Part shown: positions 44,986 to 55,060 of the stretch, one piece after another
How positions within the stretch are numbered: the first letter of the stretch is position 1
How the letters are laid out: each line of letters begins with the position of its first letter
Assembly (NCBI GenBank): GCA_964519665.1
Contig: CAZFIV010000012.1
Location: 52,781 to 116,780 of the forward strand
Reading direction: 5' to 3'
Source: JANQQN01 sp964519665
Lineage (GTDB): Bacteria; Myxococcota; Kuafuiibacteriia; Kuafuiibacteriales; Kuafuiibacteriaceae
Length of the DNA: 64,000 nucleotides
The notes under the pieces: model-generated
The model's input: only the letters and a program-made list of their open reading frames with translations
Databases searched by the model: none
Told to the model about the DNA's origin: nothing
Position numbers and translations under genes: made by a program

Positions 44986-46002
44986 ATGCTCTTCAGGCAG
45001 CTCTTCGACGCTCAGTCATGCACATATAGCTATCTTCTTGCGGACGCTTCCGGTGCCGCGGTGCTCATCGATCCCGTCCTCGAGCAGGCCGAACGCGACA
45101 TCCAGCTGATCAAGGAGCTCGGCCTAGAGCTGGTGCACACGATCGAGACACATGTTCACGCCGACCACGTGACTGCCTCCGGCGTCCTTAGAAATCGCTT
45201 GGGCAGCCGAAGTGTCATGTCGCGGCACGCGGGGGTCGGCTGCGCCGACGTCATGATCGGCGACGGCGACATCGTCTCGTGCGGCGAATTGCGGCTGGAA
45301 GTGCGACAGACGCCTGGCCACACCGTGGAGTCCATTTGTTTGGTCACCGAAGACAAGAAGATGGCTTTTACGGGTGACACCCTTTTGATTCGAGGATGCG
45401 GCCGCACCGACTTTCAAGCCGGTTCTCCGCAGGAACTCTACCGCTCGGTGCACACCAAGATCTTTTCGCTTCCGGACGGCTGTCTCCTGTACCCGGGCCA
45501 CGACTACAAGGGCCGGACCGTCACCACCGTGGGCGAAGAGAAGGCTCACAACCCGCGCTTGGGGGGCGGAAAGACCGAGGCTGAGTTCGTCGAGATCATG
45601 AACAACCTCAACCTGCCCCGCCCCAAGCTGATCGACGAGGCCGTTCCGGCCAACCAGCAGTGCGGATTCGAGCGGCCGTCGATCAGTCGATCCAGCGACG
45701 GCGTTCCGGAAGTCAGCGTCGACTGGGTGCGGGCGAACCAAGGAACCGTCCGGTTGATCGACGTGCGAAGCGAAGCCGAGTTCAACGGCGAACTCGGTCA
45801 CATCGACGGCGCAGAGCTGGTGGAGCTCGAAACCGTGGCCGCCACCGCCGCCGACTGGAACCGCGACCAGACCATCGTCATGATCTGTCGCAGCGGTGGG
45901 CGTTCGGGTCGGGCGGCCAAGGCCCTCGAAGAGATGGGCTTCAAGAACGTCACCTCGATGGCCGGCGGCATGCTCGCCTGGAACCAGCGGGCCGCTTCGT
46001 AG
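44986..46002 (+). CDS. Persulfide dioxygenase-rhodanese fusion (ETHE1-like)
   Basis: The 338-residue protein has a metallo-beta-lactamase domain of the ETHE1 class (about 1-235; THVHADH at 55-61, TPGHT, FTGDTLLIRGCGRTDF, YPGHDYKG) and a C-terminal rhodanese domain (about 250-335; active-site loop CRSGGRSG). ETHE1 enzymes oxidise glutathione persulfide to sulfite. Fused forms couple this to sulfur transfer. AGGAGG stands seven bases before ATG 44986. It is divergent from the molybdoenzyme operon, across a 233-base region with two sigma-54 promoter candidates. The pairing suggests sulfane sulfur to sulfite to sulfate. Confidence 0.9.
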   Translation: MLFRQLFDAQSCTYSYLLADASGAAVLIDPVLEQAERDIQLIKELGLELVHTIETHVHADHVTASGVLRNRLGSRSVMSRHAGVGCADVMIGDGDIVSCGELRLEVRQTPGHTVESICLVTEDKKMAFTGDTLLIRGCGRTDFQAGSPQELYRSVHTKIFSLPDGCLLYPGHDYKGRTVTTVGEEKAHNPRLGGGKTEAEFVEIMNNLNLPRPKLIDEAVPANQQCGFERPSISRSSDGVPEVSVDWVRANQGTVRLIDVRSEAEFNGELGHIDGAELVELETVAATAADWNRDQTIVMICRSGGRSGRAAKALEEMGFKNVTSMAGGMLAWNQRAAS

Positions 46003-46170
46003 ACCCGCCCGGGATCAAGGCTCACGCAACGCGGCGAGCTCGGCCGGCTGATCTCCCAGAACCCGCTTTTCGTCCAGATCGACCCGATCGCGAACGCGTC
46101 GTTCAGGCGCGCTTGATTCAGCGAAGCGGTCGCCGACCAACACTCAGGAGTCCGCTCACGGGAGATATCC

Positions 46171-47022
46171 ATGTCGTTTGCATTGTCCATCGTCTGCGTT
46201 GCGACCGCGGTCGGGAATCCGCCCTCGACCTCGCTCGAAGACCACCCCCCGACCACCATTTTGAAGCACGTCCGCCCCGGCACCCTTCGCGCCGGAAAGG
46301 ACCAGTGGCGAGTCATCGATTTTCGGACCGGAGGTGTCAGCCGAGTCAGCAAGATTCAGCTCGACGCCGACGGTCACCTCGGCGCGCTCGAGCAGATCCT
46401 TCCTGCGCCGGGGAGCGTCGAGTTCTCGACCGAGGTCGAGCTCCTGAGCCGGGATACGATTCACGACCCGACGGCCGGGTTGGTGCCGACCCGCGGGGGC
46501 TTTGGGCTCGTGAGCGACCTGAAGCATCTCGAGTTGTCTTGGTACCGAGATTCAGCCAGCACGACGGTGCCGCTGCAGGCCACCGCGCTGCGGGTCTATA
46601 TCTACGATCCGGACCTCGGCGCCGAGGGCACGTCGTACACCCTCGTGTGGGAACCCTTTTACAACGGCTATGCGACCCTCCCGGGACGCAGCGTCCCCAC
46701 GGACACGTGGATTCGTTCCAACGTCACCGACGACTTCTTCTGGCGAACGCCTCTGTATCTCGATGGTCTTCGAGTCCCCACCGACTTTTGTCGGCAGAAC
46801 TCGCGAGAGTGCTACATTTTCAATCGAACGATCGGCGAGTGGGACTTCGGTCCCCGGGCCGTGATCTTCGGGTTGAGCCTCGCCGCTGGCTCTGGATGGA
46901 GCGGCAGCTATCAAGGGTACGTCGACCACGTGGTGATGGAGGTCGACGACCAGCGCTGGGCCTGGGATTTTGCGCCGGGTCGCCGCTACGCGCTTTCGAA
47001 AGCAAGCAAAGCTCAGAAGTAG
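46171..47022 (+). CDS. Probable secreted protein of unknown function
   Basis: The 283-residue product starts with a short hydrophobic leader (MSFALSIVCVATAVG), perhaps a signal peptide with few basic residues. The mature part is rich in aromatic and polar residues, with FRTGGVSRVSKIQLD, RVYIYDPDLGAEGTSYTLVW and GPRAVIFGLSLAAGSGWSGS, suggesting a beta-sandwich fold of carbohydrate-binding or lectin-like type. No catalytic motif is seen. Two hairpins follow it. Confidence 0.65.
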   Translation: MSFALSIVCVATAVGNPPSTSLEDHPPTTILKHVRPGTLRAGKDQWRVIDFRTGGVSRVSKIQLDADGHLGALEQILPAPGSVEFSTEVELLSRDTIHDPTAGLVPTRGGFGLVSDLKHLELSWYRDSASTTVPLQATALRVYIYDPDLGAEGTSYTLVWEPFYNGYATLPGRSVPTDTWIRSNVTDDFFWRTPLYLDGLRVPTDFCRQNSRECYIFNRTIGEWDFGPRAVIFGLSLAAGSGWSGSYQGYVDHVVMEVDDQRWAWDFAPGRRYALSKASKAQK

Positions 47023-47049
47023 GAGACCGCCGACGAAGTCGGCGGTCTC
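47023..47049. terminator. Perfect 12-bp hairpin with GAA loop at the gene end
   Basis: GAGACCGCCGAC and its exact complement are separated by GAA, starting one base after the upstream stop codon. There is no T-tract. It has the same stem-GAA-stem design as the hairpin at 39039. Confidence 0.6.
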
Positions 47050-47065
47050 GCCGGTCAAGAACCAA

Positions 47066-47094
47066 GCTTCGGGCGTCGATTCGACCCCCGAAGC
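47066..47094. terminator. Second hairpin, toward the convergent msrA gene
   Basis: GCTTCGGG and CCCGAAGC form an outer 8-bp stem, with an inner GTCGA/TCGAC stem. It stands six bases before the msrA stop, so with the previous hairpin it separates the two convergent transcripts. Confidence 0.5.
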
Positions 47095-47100
47095 CCGACT

Positions 47101-47751
47101 TCAGCTCGCGAGGACGCCGATCGGGCAGGAGACCCCGGTGCCACCGAGACCGCAATAACCACCCGGATTCTTGGCGAGGTACTGTTGGTGGTAGTCCTCG
47201 GCGAAGTAGTACGGGGGAGCGTCCAGGATCTCGGTCGTGATGTCACCGTAGCCGGCCTCACCCAACTTGGCGGCGAACATCGCCTTCGATTCCAGGGCAG
47301 CCGCTTTCTGCTCGGCCGAGTACGTATAGATGCCCGACCGGTACTGGGTACCCACGTCGTTTCCCTGCTGCATGCCCTGGGTCGGATCGTGGCTCTCCCA
47401 GAAGATCTTGAGCATCTCGAGATAGCTGGTCTTCTCTGGATCGAAGACCACTTGGACCACTTCGTTGTGCCCCGTCATTCCGCTGCACACCTCGCGGTAA
47501 GTCGGGTTGGGCGTGTGGCCGGCGGCGTAGCCGACCGAGGTCGTGTAGACGCCCGGCGCCTCCCAGAACTTACGCTCGGCCCCCCAAAAGCAGCCCATGC
47601 CGAACATCGCGGTCTTCGTGCCTTCGGGGAACGGAGGCTTCAGCGGCGTACCGAGCACGAAGTGCTGAGCCGGGACCGGCATCGGTTCGGCCCGGCCCGG
47701 AAGCGCCTGGTCGGCGGAGGGGATCTGAAGCTTCTTCGTGCTAAAGAACAT
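47101..47751 (-). CDS. msrA: Peptide methionine sulfoxide reductase A
   Basis: The 216-residue enzyme reduces methionine-S-sulfoxide. It has the catalytic motif MGCFWGAE (C54), VGYAAGHTPNPTYREVCSG, TGHNEVVQVVFDP, GNDVGTQYRSGIY and the C-terminal resolving-cysteine tail CGLGGTGVSCP. The N-terminal 40 residues, FFSTKKLQIPS to LKPPFPEG, are an extension seen in the longer MsrA class. It follows the glutaredoxin-rhodanese gene by seven bases, forming a redox-repair operon. Confidence 0.95.
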   Translation of the reverse strand: MFFSTKKLQIPSADQALPGRAEPMPVPAQHFVLGTPLKPPFPEGTKTAMFGMGCFWGAERKFWEAPGVYTTSVGYAAGHTPNPTYREVCSGMTGHNEVVQVVFDPEKTSYLEMLKIFWESHDPTQGMQQGNDVGTQYRSGIYTYSAEQKAAALESKAMFAAKLGEAGYGDITTEILDAPPYYFAEDYHQQYLAKNPGGYCGLGGTGVSCPIGVLAS

Positions 47752-47758
47752 CGCTACC

Positions 47759-48679
47759 TCAATATCTAGGCACCGTGTTGTCGACGTGCAGCGCCCACGC
47801 GTCGATTCCCCCGGTCATGTTGAAGACGTTGCGGAAGCCCCGTGCGGTGAACCGTTCGGCCATGGCCTGGCTTCGCGGACCGTGATGGCAGTGGAAGACC
47901 AGCATCGTGTTGCGGTCCCGATCCATGAGCTCTCGCTCGTACTGCGCATCCAGGAGTCGTGCGGCCTCGATACGAGCGATCTTGGCCTCCTCGGGGGTGC
48001 GAACATCGATGAGGTCGAGCTTCTCGCCGGCTTCGAGCTTGGCCTGTACGTCTTCGGGGGCGATCTGACGAACCCGAGCAGGAGCATTGGGGTTGTCGAT
48101 CTTGAATCCCCCTTGTTCGCCGGGAACGAAGTCGATGACGACCCCGTTGGCCCGCTGGGCGGTTCCGGTGTCCATGATGACCTTCAGCCCATTGGCATCG
48201 ACGGTGACGTCGATCGGACCGGCCGCGTCGAGGTCCAGGCCGGGTCGAAAAGTGGGATCGATCATCAGACGAACCGACGTGCCCGGCTGCTCGGACAGGG
48301 GCCCTTTGAGGGCCTCGGAGGCCGCGTCGGTGATCGTAATGGTCGGCGGCTCGACCTGCGGCGGCTCGCGGCCGAGGATCTTGAACAGCTCGCCGCTTTC
48401 ATACTTTTGAACGACGATGTCGCAGCCACCGACGAACTCGCCCTTGACGTAGAGCTGCGGAATCGTTGGCCACTCGGAAAATTCCTTGATACCCTGGCGG
48501 ACTTCTGCGTCTTCGAGCACGTTGATCGTCTTGTACTCGGGAAGCACCGTGTCGAGGATCTGAACGACCTGGGCCGAGAAACCGCACTGCGGCATCCGAC
48601 GGTGCCCTTTCATGAAGAGCACGACCTCGCTCCCGTCGATGGTGTTCTGGATTTGGGCTCGAACGTTGTCACTCAGCAT
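47759..48679 (-). CDS. Fusion of monothiol glutaredoxin, IscA-like domain and rhodanese
   Basis: The 306-residue protein has three domains. Residues 1-105 are a Grx4-type monothiol glutaredoxin with CGFS at 32-35, WPTIPQLYVKGEFVGGCDI. Residues 110-200 resemble the A-type FeS carrier IscA/ErpA (ITDAASEAL, GFKIDNPNAP), but all its cluster cysteines are missing. Residues 205-306 are rhodanese with active-site HCHHGPRS. Grx4 and IscA proteins handle FeS clusters, and rhodanese delivers sulfur. Start ATG 48679 follows GAGGAGG. It sits between gcvP and msrA. Confidence 0.82.
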   Translation of the reverse strand: MLSDNVRAQIQNTIDGSEVVLFMKGHRRMPQCGFSAQVVQILDTVLPEYKTINVLEDAEVRQGIKEFSEWPTIPQLYVKGEFVGGCDIVVQKYESGELFKILGREPPQVEPPTITITDAASEALKGPLSEQPGTSVRLMIDPTFRPGLDLDAAGPIDVTVDANGLKVIMDTGTAQRANGVVIDFVPGEQGGFKIDNPNAPARVRQIAPEDVQAKLEAGEKLDLIDVRTPEEAKIARIEAARLLDAQYERELMDRDRNTMLVFHCHHGPRSQAMAERFTARGFRNVFNMTGGIDAWALHVDNTVPRY

Positions 48680-48695
48680 TATAAGGACTCCTCCT

Positions 48696-51575
<2,880 letters not shown>

Positions 51576-51586
51576 CGGACGCTCAC

Positions 51587-51605
51587 GCGGCGGTGATACC
51601 GCCGC
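51587..51605 (-). promoter_or_regulatory. 8-bp perfect hairpin 11 bases before the gcvP start
   Basis: On the minus strand GCGGCGGT-ATC-ACCGCCGC forms a very stable hairpin next to the gcvP start codon, whose own ribosome binding site is weak. It may affect translation or stability. I looked for a glycine riboswitch in the 170 bases upstream and saw no recognisable core. Confidence 0.4.
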
Positions 51606-51743
51606 ATACGCCTGTCTAGCGTCGCCGAGATAGGGGCACAAGCTCCAATCGCGGCCGCCGCAGGGCGCCAAGGGGCCTCCCCTGGGGTGCGCGCTCCTCG
51701 TTCCAGGTCGAGTCAAGGCCCCGCGATGCTCGTCGAACGCCGA

Positions 51744-52292
51744 TCAGGCTACCGTCCATTTTCGGACCATCCGAAGGACGGACGCGTCCGTATCGTAGGT
51801 GTGAACTTCGTCCCGCGGAACCCACGCCAACGCGTGCGACTCTTCGCTGACCACGAACTGCGCGCCGGCAGGGGCGACGACTACGAACCGAACGTCGTAG
51901 TGTAGATGAGCCGGCTCGCTCTTGCGAGCGGGGATCTCGTGGATATCGATATCAAAAATCTCGGGGCATCGCAGGGAGAGGTCCGAGATTCCTGATTCCT
52001 CGACCGCTTCACGCAGGGCAACTTGCCGGATATCGGGGTCACCGTCGGCGTGACCTCCGGGCTGAAGCCACAGATTGAGCTTTTTGTGATGGGTGAGCAG
52101 CGTCGCTCGTTGGTCATGGTTCAAGACCCACGCCGACCCGGTCACGTGGCCCTCGAGAAGGCTTCGTTCGAAGCAGTCGGGGTTCGCGGCGACAAAGGCC
52201 ATCATACGTTCCGCGTCGGCGCGCTCTTCGTCAGTGATACGATCGCTGGCCTGGTAGGCCGCCAGCGCCTCGAGCAGGGGGCGTCGATGCAT
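51744..52292 (-). CDS. Nudix hydrolase
   Basis: The 182-residue protein has an intact Nudix box, GGHADGDPDIRQVALREAVEESGI region (about 78-101), with the REAVEES core that binds Mg. The block HHKKLNLWLQPGG before it is frequent in a family of uncharacterised Nudix enzymes related to NTP pyrophosphohydrolases. The substrate is unknown. It lies upstream of gcvP on the same strand with 168 bases between. Confidence 0.9.
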   Translation of the reverse strand: MHRRPLLEALAAYQASDRITDEERADAERMMAFVAANPDCFERSLLEGHVTGSAWVLNHDQRATLLTHHKKLNLWLQPGGHADGDPDIRQVALREAVEESGISDLSLRCPEIFDIDIHEIPARKSEPAHLHYDVRFVVVAPAGAQFVVSEESHALAWVPRDEVHTYDTDASVLRMVRKWTVA

Positions 52293-52392
52293 GCTCGGGC
52301 CATAGCGCTCCGCCCATCGCCAGACAACGCAGGGCCCGCAGCGCCAACAACAATCTCGGGAAATCCGAGGCCATCTGTGTTGTTGTGACTCC

Positions 52393-52935
52393 GTGGGTTG
52401 GCTTGTACTCCTGTTCGTTCTCGTTCCCGCTGTCGAGATCTATATCCTTATCAAGATCGGCAGCATCTTCGGGGCCTTACCGACCCTTGGGCTCATCGTG
52501 CTCACCGGGATGGTCGGGGCCAACCTCGCCCAGCGCCAGGGCTTGAGTGTGCTCGAACGATTCCGAGCGGAGACCCAGGCGGGACGCCTGCCGGGAGACG
52601 CTCTCTTCGACGGGGCCATCATTCTCGTTTCAGGCGCGTTGTTGCTCACCCCCGGCGTGCTGACCGACGTCGTCGGGTTCCTAGGGCTGTTGCCGCCCAC
52701 CCGGGCGGCTATCAAGGCGTTGATCCGTCGTTCCCTCGCCAAGGCGGTGTCGAGGGGTCAAGTGCGGGTCCATACCTACGTTGTGGGTGTCGAACCGACC
52801 GATTTTCGCGATCCTCGAGCGCCTATGCACGGGGTCCCCCATCGGGCCCCACCCAACATTCGTGGTGCTGGACCCGTTATCGACATCACGCCCCCAAGCG
52901 ACAACACCGATGAGGTCCCACCACGGCGCGACTGA
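52393..52935 (+). CDS. fxsA: FxsA-family membrane protein
   Basis: The 180-residue protein has three or four hydrophobic helices with LVLLFVLVPAVEIYILIKIG, LIVLTGMVGANLAQRQG and GALLLTPGVLTDVVGFLGLLPPTR, all diagnostic of FxsA, which in E. coli relieves F-plasmid exclusion of phage T7. The C-terminal 60 residues are Pro/Arg-rich and likely cytoplasmic. Start is GTG 52393. Physiological role outside E. coli is unclear. Confidence 0.88.
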   Translation: MGWLVLLFVLVPAVEIYILIKIGSIFGALPTLGLIVLTGMVGANLAQRQGLSVLERFRAETQAGRLPGDALFDGAIILVSGALLLTPGVLTDVVGFLGLLPPTRAAIKALIRRSLAKAVSRGQVRVHTYVVGVEPTDFRDPRAPMHGVPHRAPPNIRGAGPVIDITPPSDNTDEVPPRRD

Positions 52936-52963
52936 GCCTCGAAGCTCGTCGAATCTCGAAATA

Positions 52964-52985
52964 GGGTCGGCACGAATACCGACCC
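52964..52985. terminator. Hairpin between convergent genes
   Basis: GGGTCGG and CCGACCC form a 7-bp stem with an 8-base loop, 29 bases after the fxsA stop and before the end of the convergent gene. No T-tract is present. Confidence 0.45.
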
Positions 52986-53064
52986 GCGTCGCGGTTGATG
53001 AGTGGAAACGGATTGTGGATTCCACGCCCCCCACCAACCCGGGTCGACAAGCGCCGGGGCGACG

Positions 53065-53457
53065 CTACTCGCCGTCGTCGAGCGCCTTCGCGGCCTCCTC
53101 GAAGCTTTCTTGGGCGCCGCGGAGCGCCTCGCGGGCGGTTTCCGACTTTTCTCGCAGTTCGTCGGAGAGCTCAGACGCCTTATCGAGCTTGTCACCGATC
53201 TTTTCTTTGGCCTCGCGGAGCTTCTCACCGACCACCTCGCTCCCCTCGCGGGCCGCCTCGACCGTCTTTTCGAGTTTGGCCGGTGGTTTCTTATCAGGGT
53301 TCAGCACGAAGTAGCCAACCACCCCACAAAACGCGAGAGCCGCGACGAGGGCGAGGGTGAAAATCCTCCGAATGATAAAGAACAGCACTGCCGCCAGCAG
53401 CGCGATCATCAGGGCCGCAAACGCGGGGTGGTCGGTCAAGCGCTCGAGCATTTCCAT
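53065..53457 (-). CDS. Small membrane protein with coiled-coil tail
   Basis: The 130-residue product has one or two membrane helices (about 12-52, LMIALLAAVLFFIIRRIFTLALVAALAFCG) followed by a heptad-rich, highly charged coil (about 60-125, KLREAKEKIGDKLDKASEL). A strong AAGGAG precedes ATG 53457. No known family. It may be a structural or stress-related envelope protein. Confidence 0.7.
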   Translation of the reverse strand: MEMLERLTDHPAFAALMIALLAAVLFFIIRRIFTLALVAALAFCGVVGYFVLNPDKKPPAKLEKTVEAAREGSEVVGEKLREAKEKIGDKLDKASELSDELREKSETAREALRGAQESFEEAAKALDDGE

Positions 53458-53548
53458 ACAGTTCTCCTTAGCGTTATCCTTACTGTCCTTACTGTAGAAA
53501 GCCGGCCCGGTCGATCCCTGCTCTCTACGTGCTCGATCGCATACTCGC

Positions 53549-54484
53549 TCATGCAGCCGCGCGAATCTCGTCGGTCGCCGTGAGCAACGAACCCAGATTT
53601 CTCAGATGGCTTTCCACCGCCGAGGCGCCTAGCTTGCGTGCGAGCTTCTTCACCAAGGCCGGCGGATAGGCCGACCGCAACATTTTCTTGCCGTTCGACG
53701 TCAGCACGCAGTGCACAATTCGCGCATCGTTAGCGTCGTCACGTTTCTCGATGAGGCCTTTGGTCTCGATGGCCTTTAGGGTTTGGGAGACCGTCCCCTT
53801 GGTGAGGTCGAGGTGCCGGCTCAGCCCGGACGGGGTGTCGGAGTTTTCTTCGCAGCTGGCCAGGTACTGAAGGGCCTCCAGCTGCACCAGCTTCAGCCCC
53901 TGGGCGGTCGCCAACTGCCGAATCTCGGCGCGAAAGATGCTGCCCAACCGGCACATGCTCTCGGAGAGATCGATGACCAACTCGGTCTCTTTACCCCGGC
54001 TTCGCTGCTTGCACGCCTTGCATTCACCGCATCGGTCGAACGCCTTTTGCTGCCGAATGGTCTGCGCCTCTGCGATAAGTGCCCGGAGGCCTGTCAACAG
54101 TGCTTTCGCCTGCCGCGGCCCTAGGCTTCGTTCGAGCTTTCTGACGAACGGCGGCACCTGCGTCGACCGCGCTATCTTACGGCCGGCCATCGTCAGCTCG
54201 CAGTGCACGATCCGAGCGTCTGCATCGTCGCCGTACTTTTCGATGAGACCTTTGGCTTCGAGCGCCTTCAGAGTCTGGGACACCGTTCCTTTGGTCAGGT
54301 CGAGGTACTCACTGAGTCCGGCTGGCGTCCGGCTGAAGTGCAAACACGACGCCAGATAATGGATGGCCTCGAGCTGGACGAGCTTGAGCCGATGGGCGGT
54401 CCCTTGCTGACGCATTTCCGCTCGAACGACGGTCGCGAGACGGCCGAGGTGTTCACAGAGAGAAGCGACGGTCACGGCGGGCAA
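53549..54484 (-). CDS. Tandem-duplicated MarR-type regulator with cysteine linker
   Basis: The 311-residue protein consists of two MarR-like winged-helix modules, about residues 5-145 and 175-310, in one chain. Each has the recognition region LDLTKGTVSQTLKA and an EKGLIEK-like wing, and the two are clearly similar over their length. Between them lies RCGECKACKQRSRGKE with C152, C155 and C158 in a CxxCxxC pattern. MarR proteins normally dimerise; here the dimer is built in. The linker could sense redox state or metal. The start is TTG 54484; GTG 54475 is possible. It lies 118 bases downstream of the selenoprotein gene. Confidence 0.8.
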   Translation of the reverse strand: MPAVTVASLCEHLGRLATVVRAEMRQQGTAHRLKLVQLEAIHYLASCLHFSRTPAGLSEYLDLTKGTVSQTLKALEAKGLIEKYGDDADARIVHCELTMAGRKIARSTQVPPFVRKLERSLGPRQAKALLTGLRALIAEAQTIRQQKAFDRCGECKACKQRSRGKETELVIDLSESMCRLGSIFRAEIRQLATAQGLKLVQLEALQYLASCEENSDTPSGLSRHLDLTKGTVSQTLKAIETKGLIEKRDDANDARIVHCVLTSNGKKMLRSAYPPALVKKLARKLGASAVESHLRNLGSLLTATDEIRAAA

Positions 54485-54602
54485 GGTAGCGACTCAGAAC
54501 TTGGCTGGCAACGCCTCCCCGGTGAGTTCATGTTTCGGTCACGCGCCCTTCGCATGATTGGTCGGTCTGTGTCGTCAACGCCCCGCCAAGAACTCACTTG
54601 GA

Positions 54603-54968
54603 CTACTCAACGTTACGAAACAGGAAGCGACTAAAGAAATGTCGATTCCGAGCCACGATGTAGTAGCCAAGCTCGACGAACCAGATGAAGGGCACCCACC
54701 CCATGACTCGCGCAAACCAACGAAAGCCGACTTGCGATAGGATAAACAGGGACGCCCGACCTGCTTTGAGGACCCGTCCATCACTGGTGATGACATGCAT
54801 CGCCCGACCGCACGCTTCGCGCAGCTCGGGAGTCATCGGTGGTGACGGCGCTTCTTGGTAGGGCACCGCCTCGAAGCATTCGCTTCCTTCTTGCAGCCTG
54901 ACCCAGGCTACCGACCGGCGTCAGAAGCCTCAGTCGCCATCCCAAAGGATGTAGTGCTTTCGTTCCAC
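54603..54968 (-). CDS. DCC-family (DUF393) thiol oxidoreductase, selenoprotein with DGDUGFU motif
   Basis: Read from GTG 54968 the frame gives a full 121-residue DCC-family protein: ILWDGD-U-GF-U-RRSVAWV, then FEAVPYQEAPSPPMTPEL, VITSDGRVLKAGRASLF, PFIWFVELGYYIVARNR and FFSRFLF. Codons 13 and 16 are TGA (54932-54930, 54923-54921). They fall exactly where this family has the two cysteines of its DGxCxxC active site. A TAG four codons before the GTG limits the start. All else is intact, and a SECIS-like hairpin follows the second TGA. DCC proteins are thioredoxin-like oxidoreductases. A shorter call from 54866 would lack the active site. Two exact nonsense mutations are an unlikely alternative. 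Confidence 0.85.
54893..54911 (-). promoter_or_regulatory. Bacterial SECIS element candidate
   Basis: GTAGCCTG-GGT-CAGGCTGC forms an 8-bp stem (one G-U pair) with a three-base GGU apical loop. It begins nine bases after the second in-frame UGA. Loop-to-UGA distances are 17 and 26 bases for the two codons, inside the range known for bacterial SECIS elements. A G-U step in the apical loop is the feature SelB recognises. It lies within the coding sequence, as is normal in bacteria. Confidence 0.75.
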
Positions 54969-55060
54969 ACCTGAAGCCTAGCAGCCCGCCTTCCGCCGAT
55001 CACTACCTGTTCGACCCGAAGCGGAATCTCAAACCGCCCGCTGCATGCGCCCGCTATTCG

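Noticed and set aside
46021..46149. 42-codon minus-strand frame ending VLGDQPAELAALREP
   Set aside because: It reads somewhat like a protein C-terminus but has no ribosome binding site and no context. Too short to support.
51576..51743. Glycine riboswitch upstream of gcvP
   Set aside because: No conserved core or tandem aptamer layout could be recognised by eye. Only a simple hairpin is present.
54603..54866. 87-residue protein as an independent gene
   Set aside because: This is only the C-terminal part of the DCC family. The missing active site lies directly upstream in the same frame, across two UGA codons.
54921..54932. Two nonsense mutations in a DCC pseudogene
   Set aside because: Both stops are UGA, both fall on the catalytic cysteines, a SECIS-like hairpin follows, and no other damage is present. 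Selenocysteine explains all four facts.
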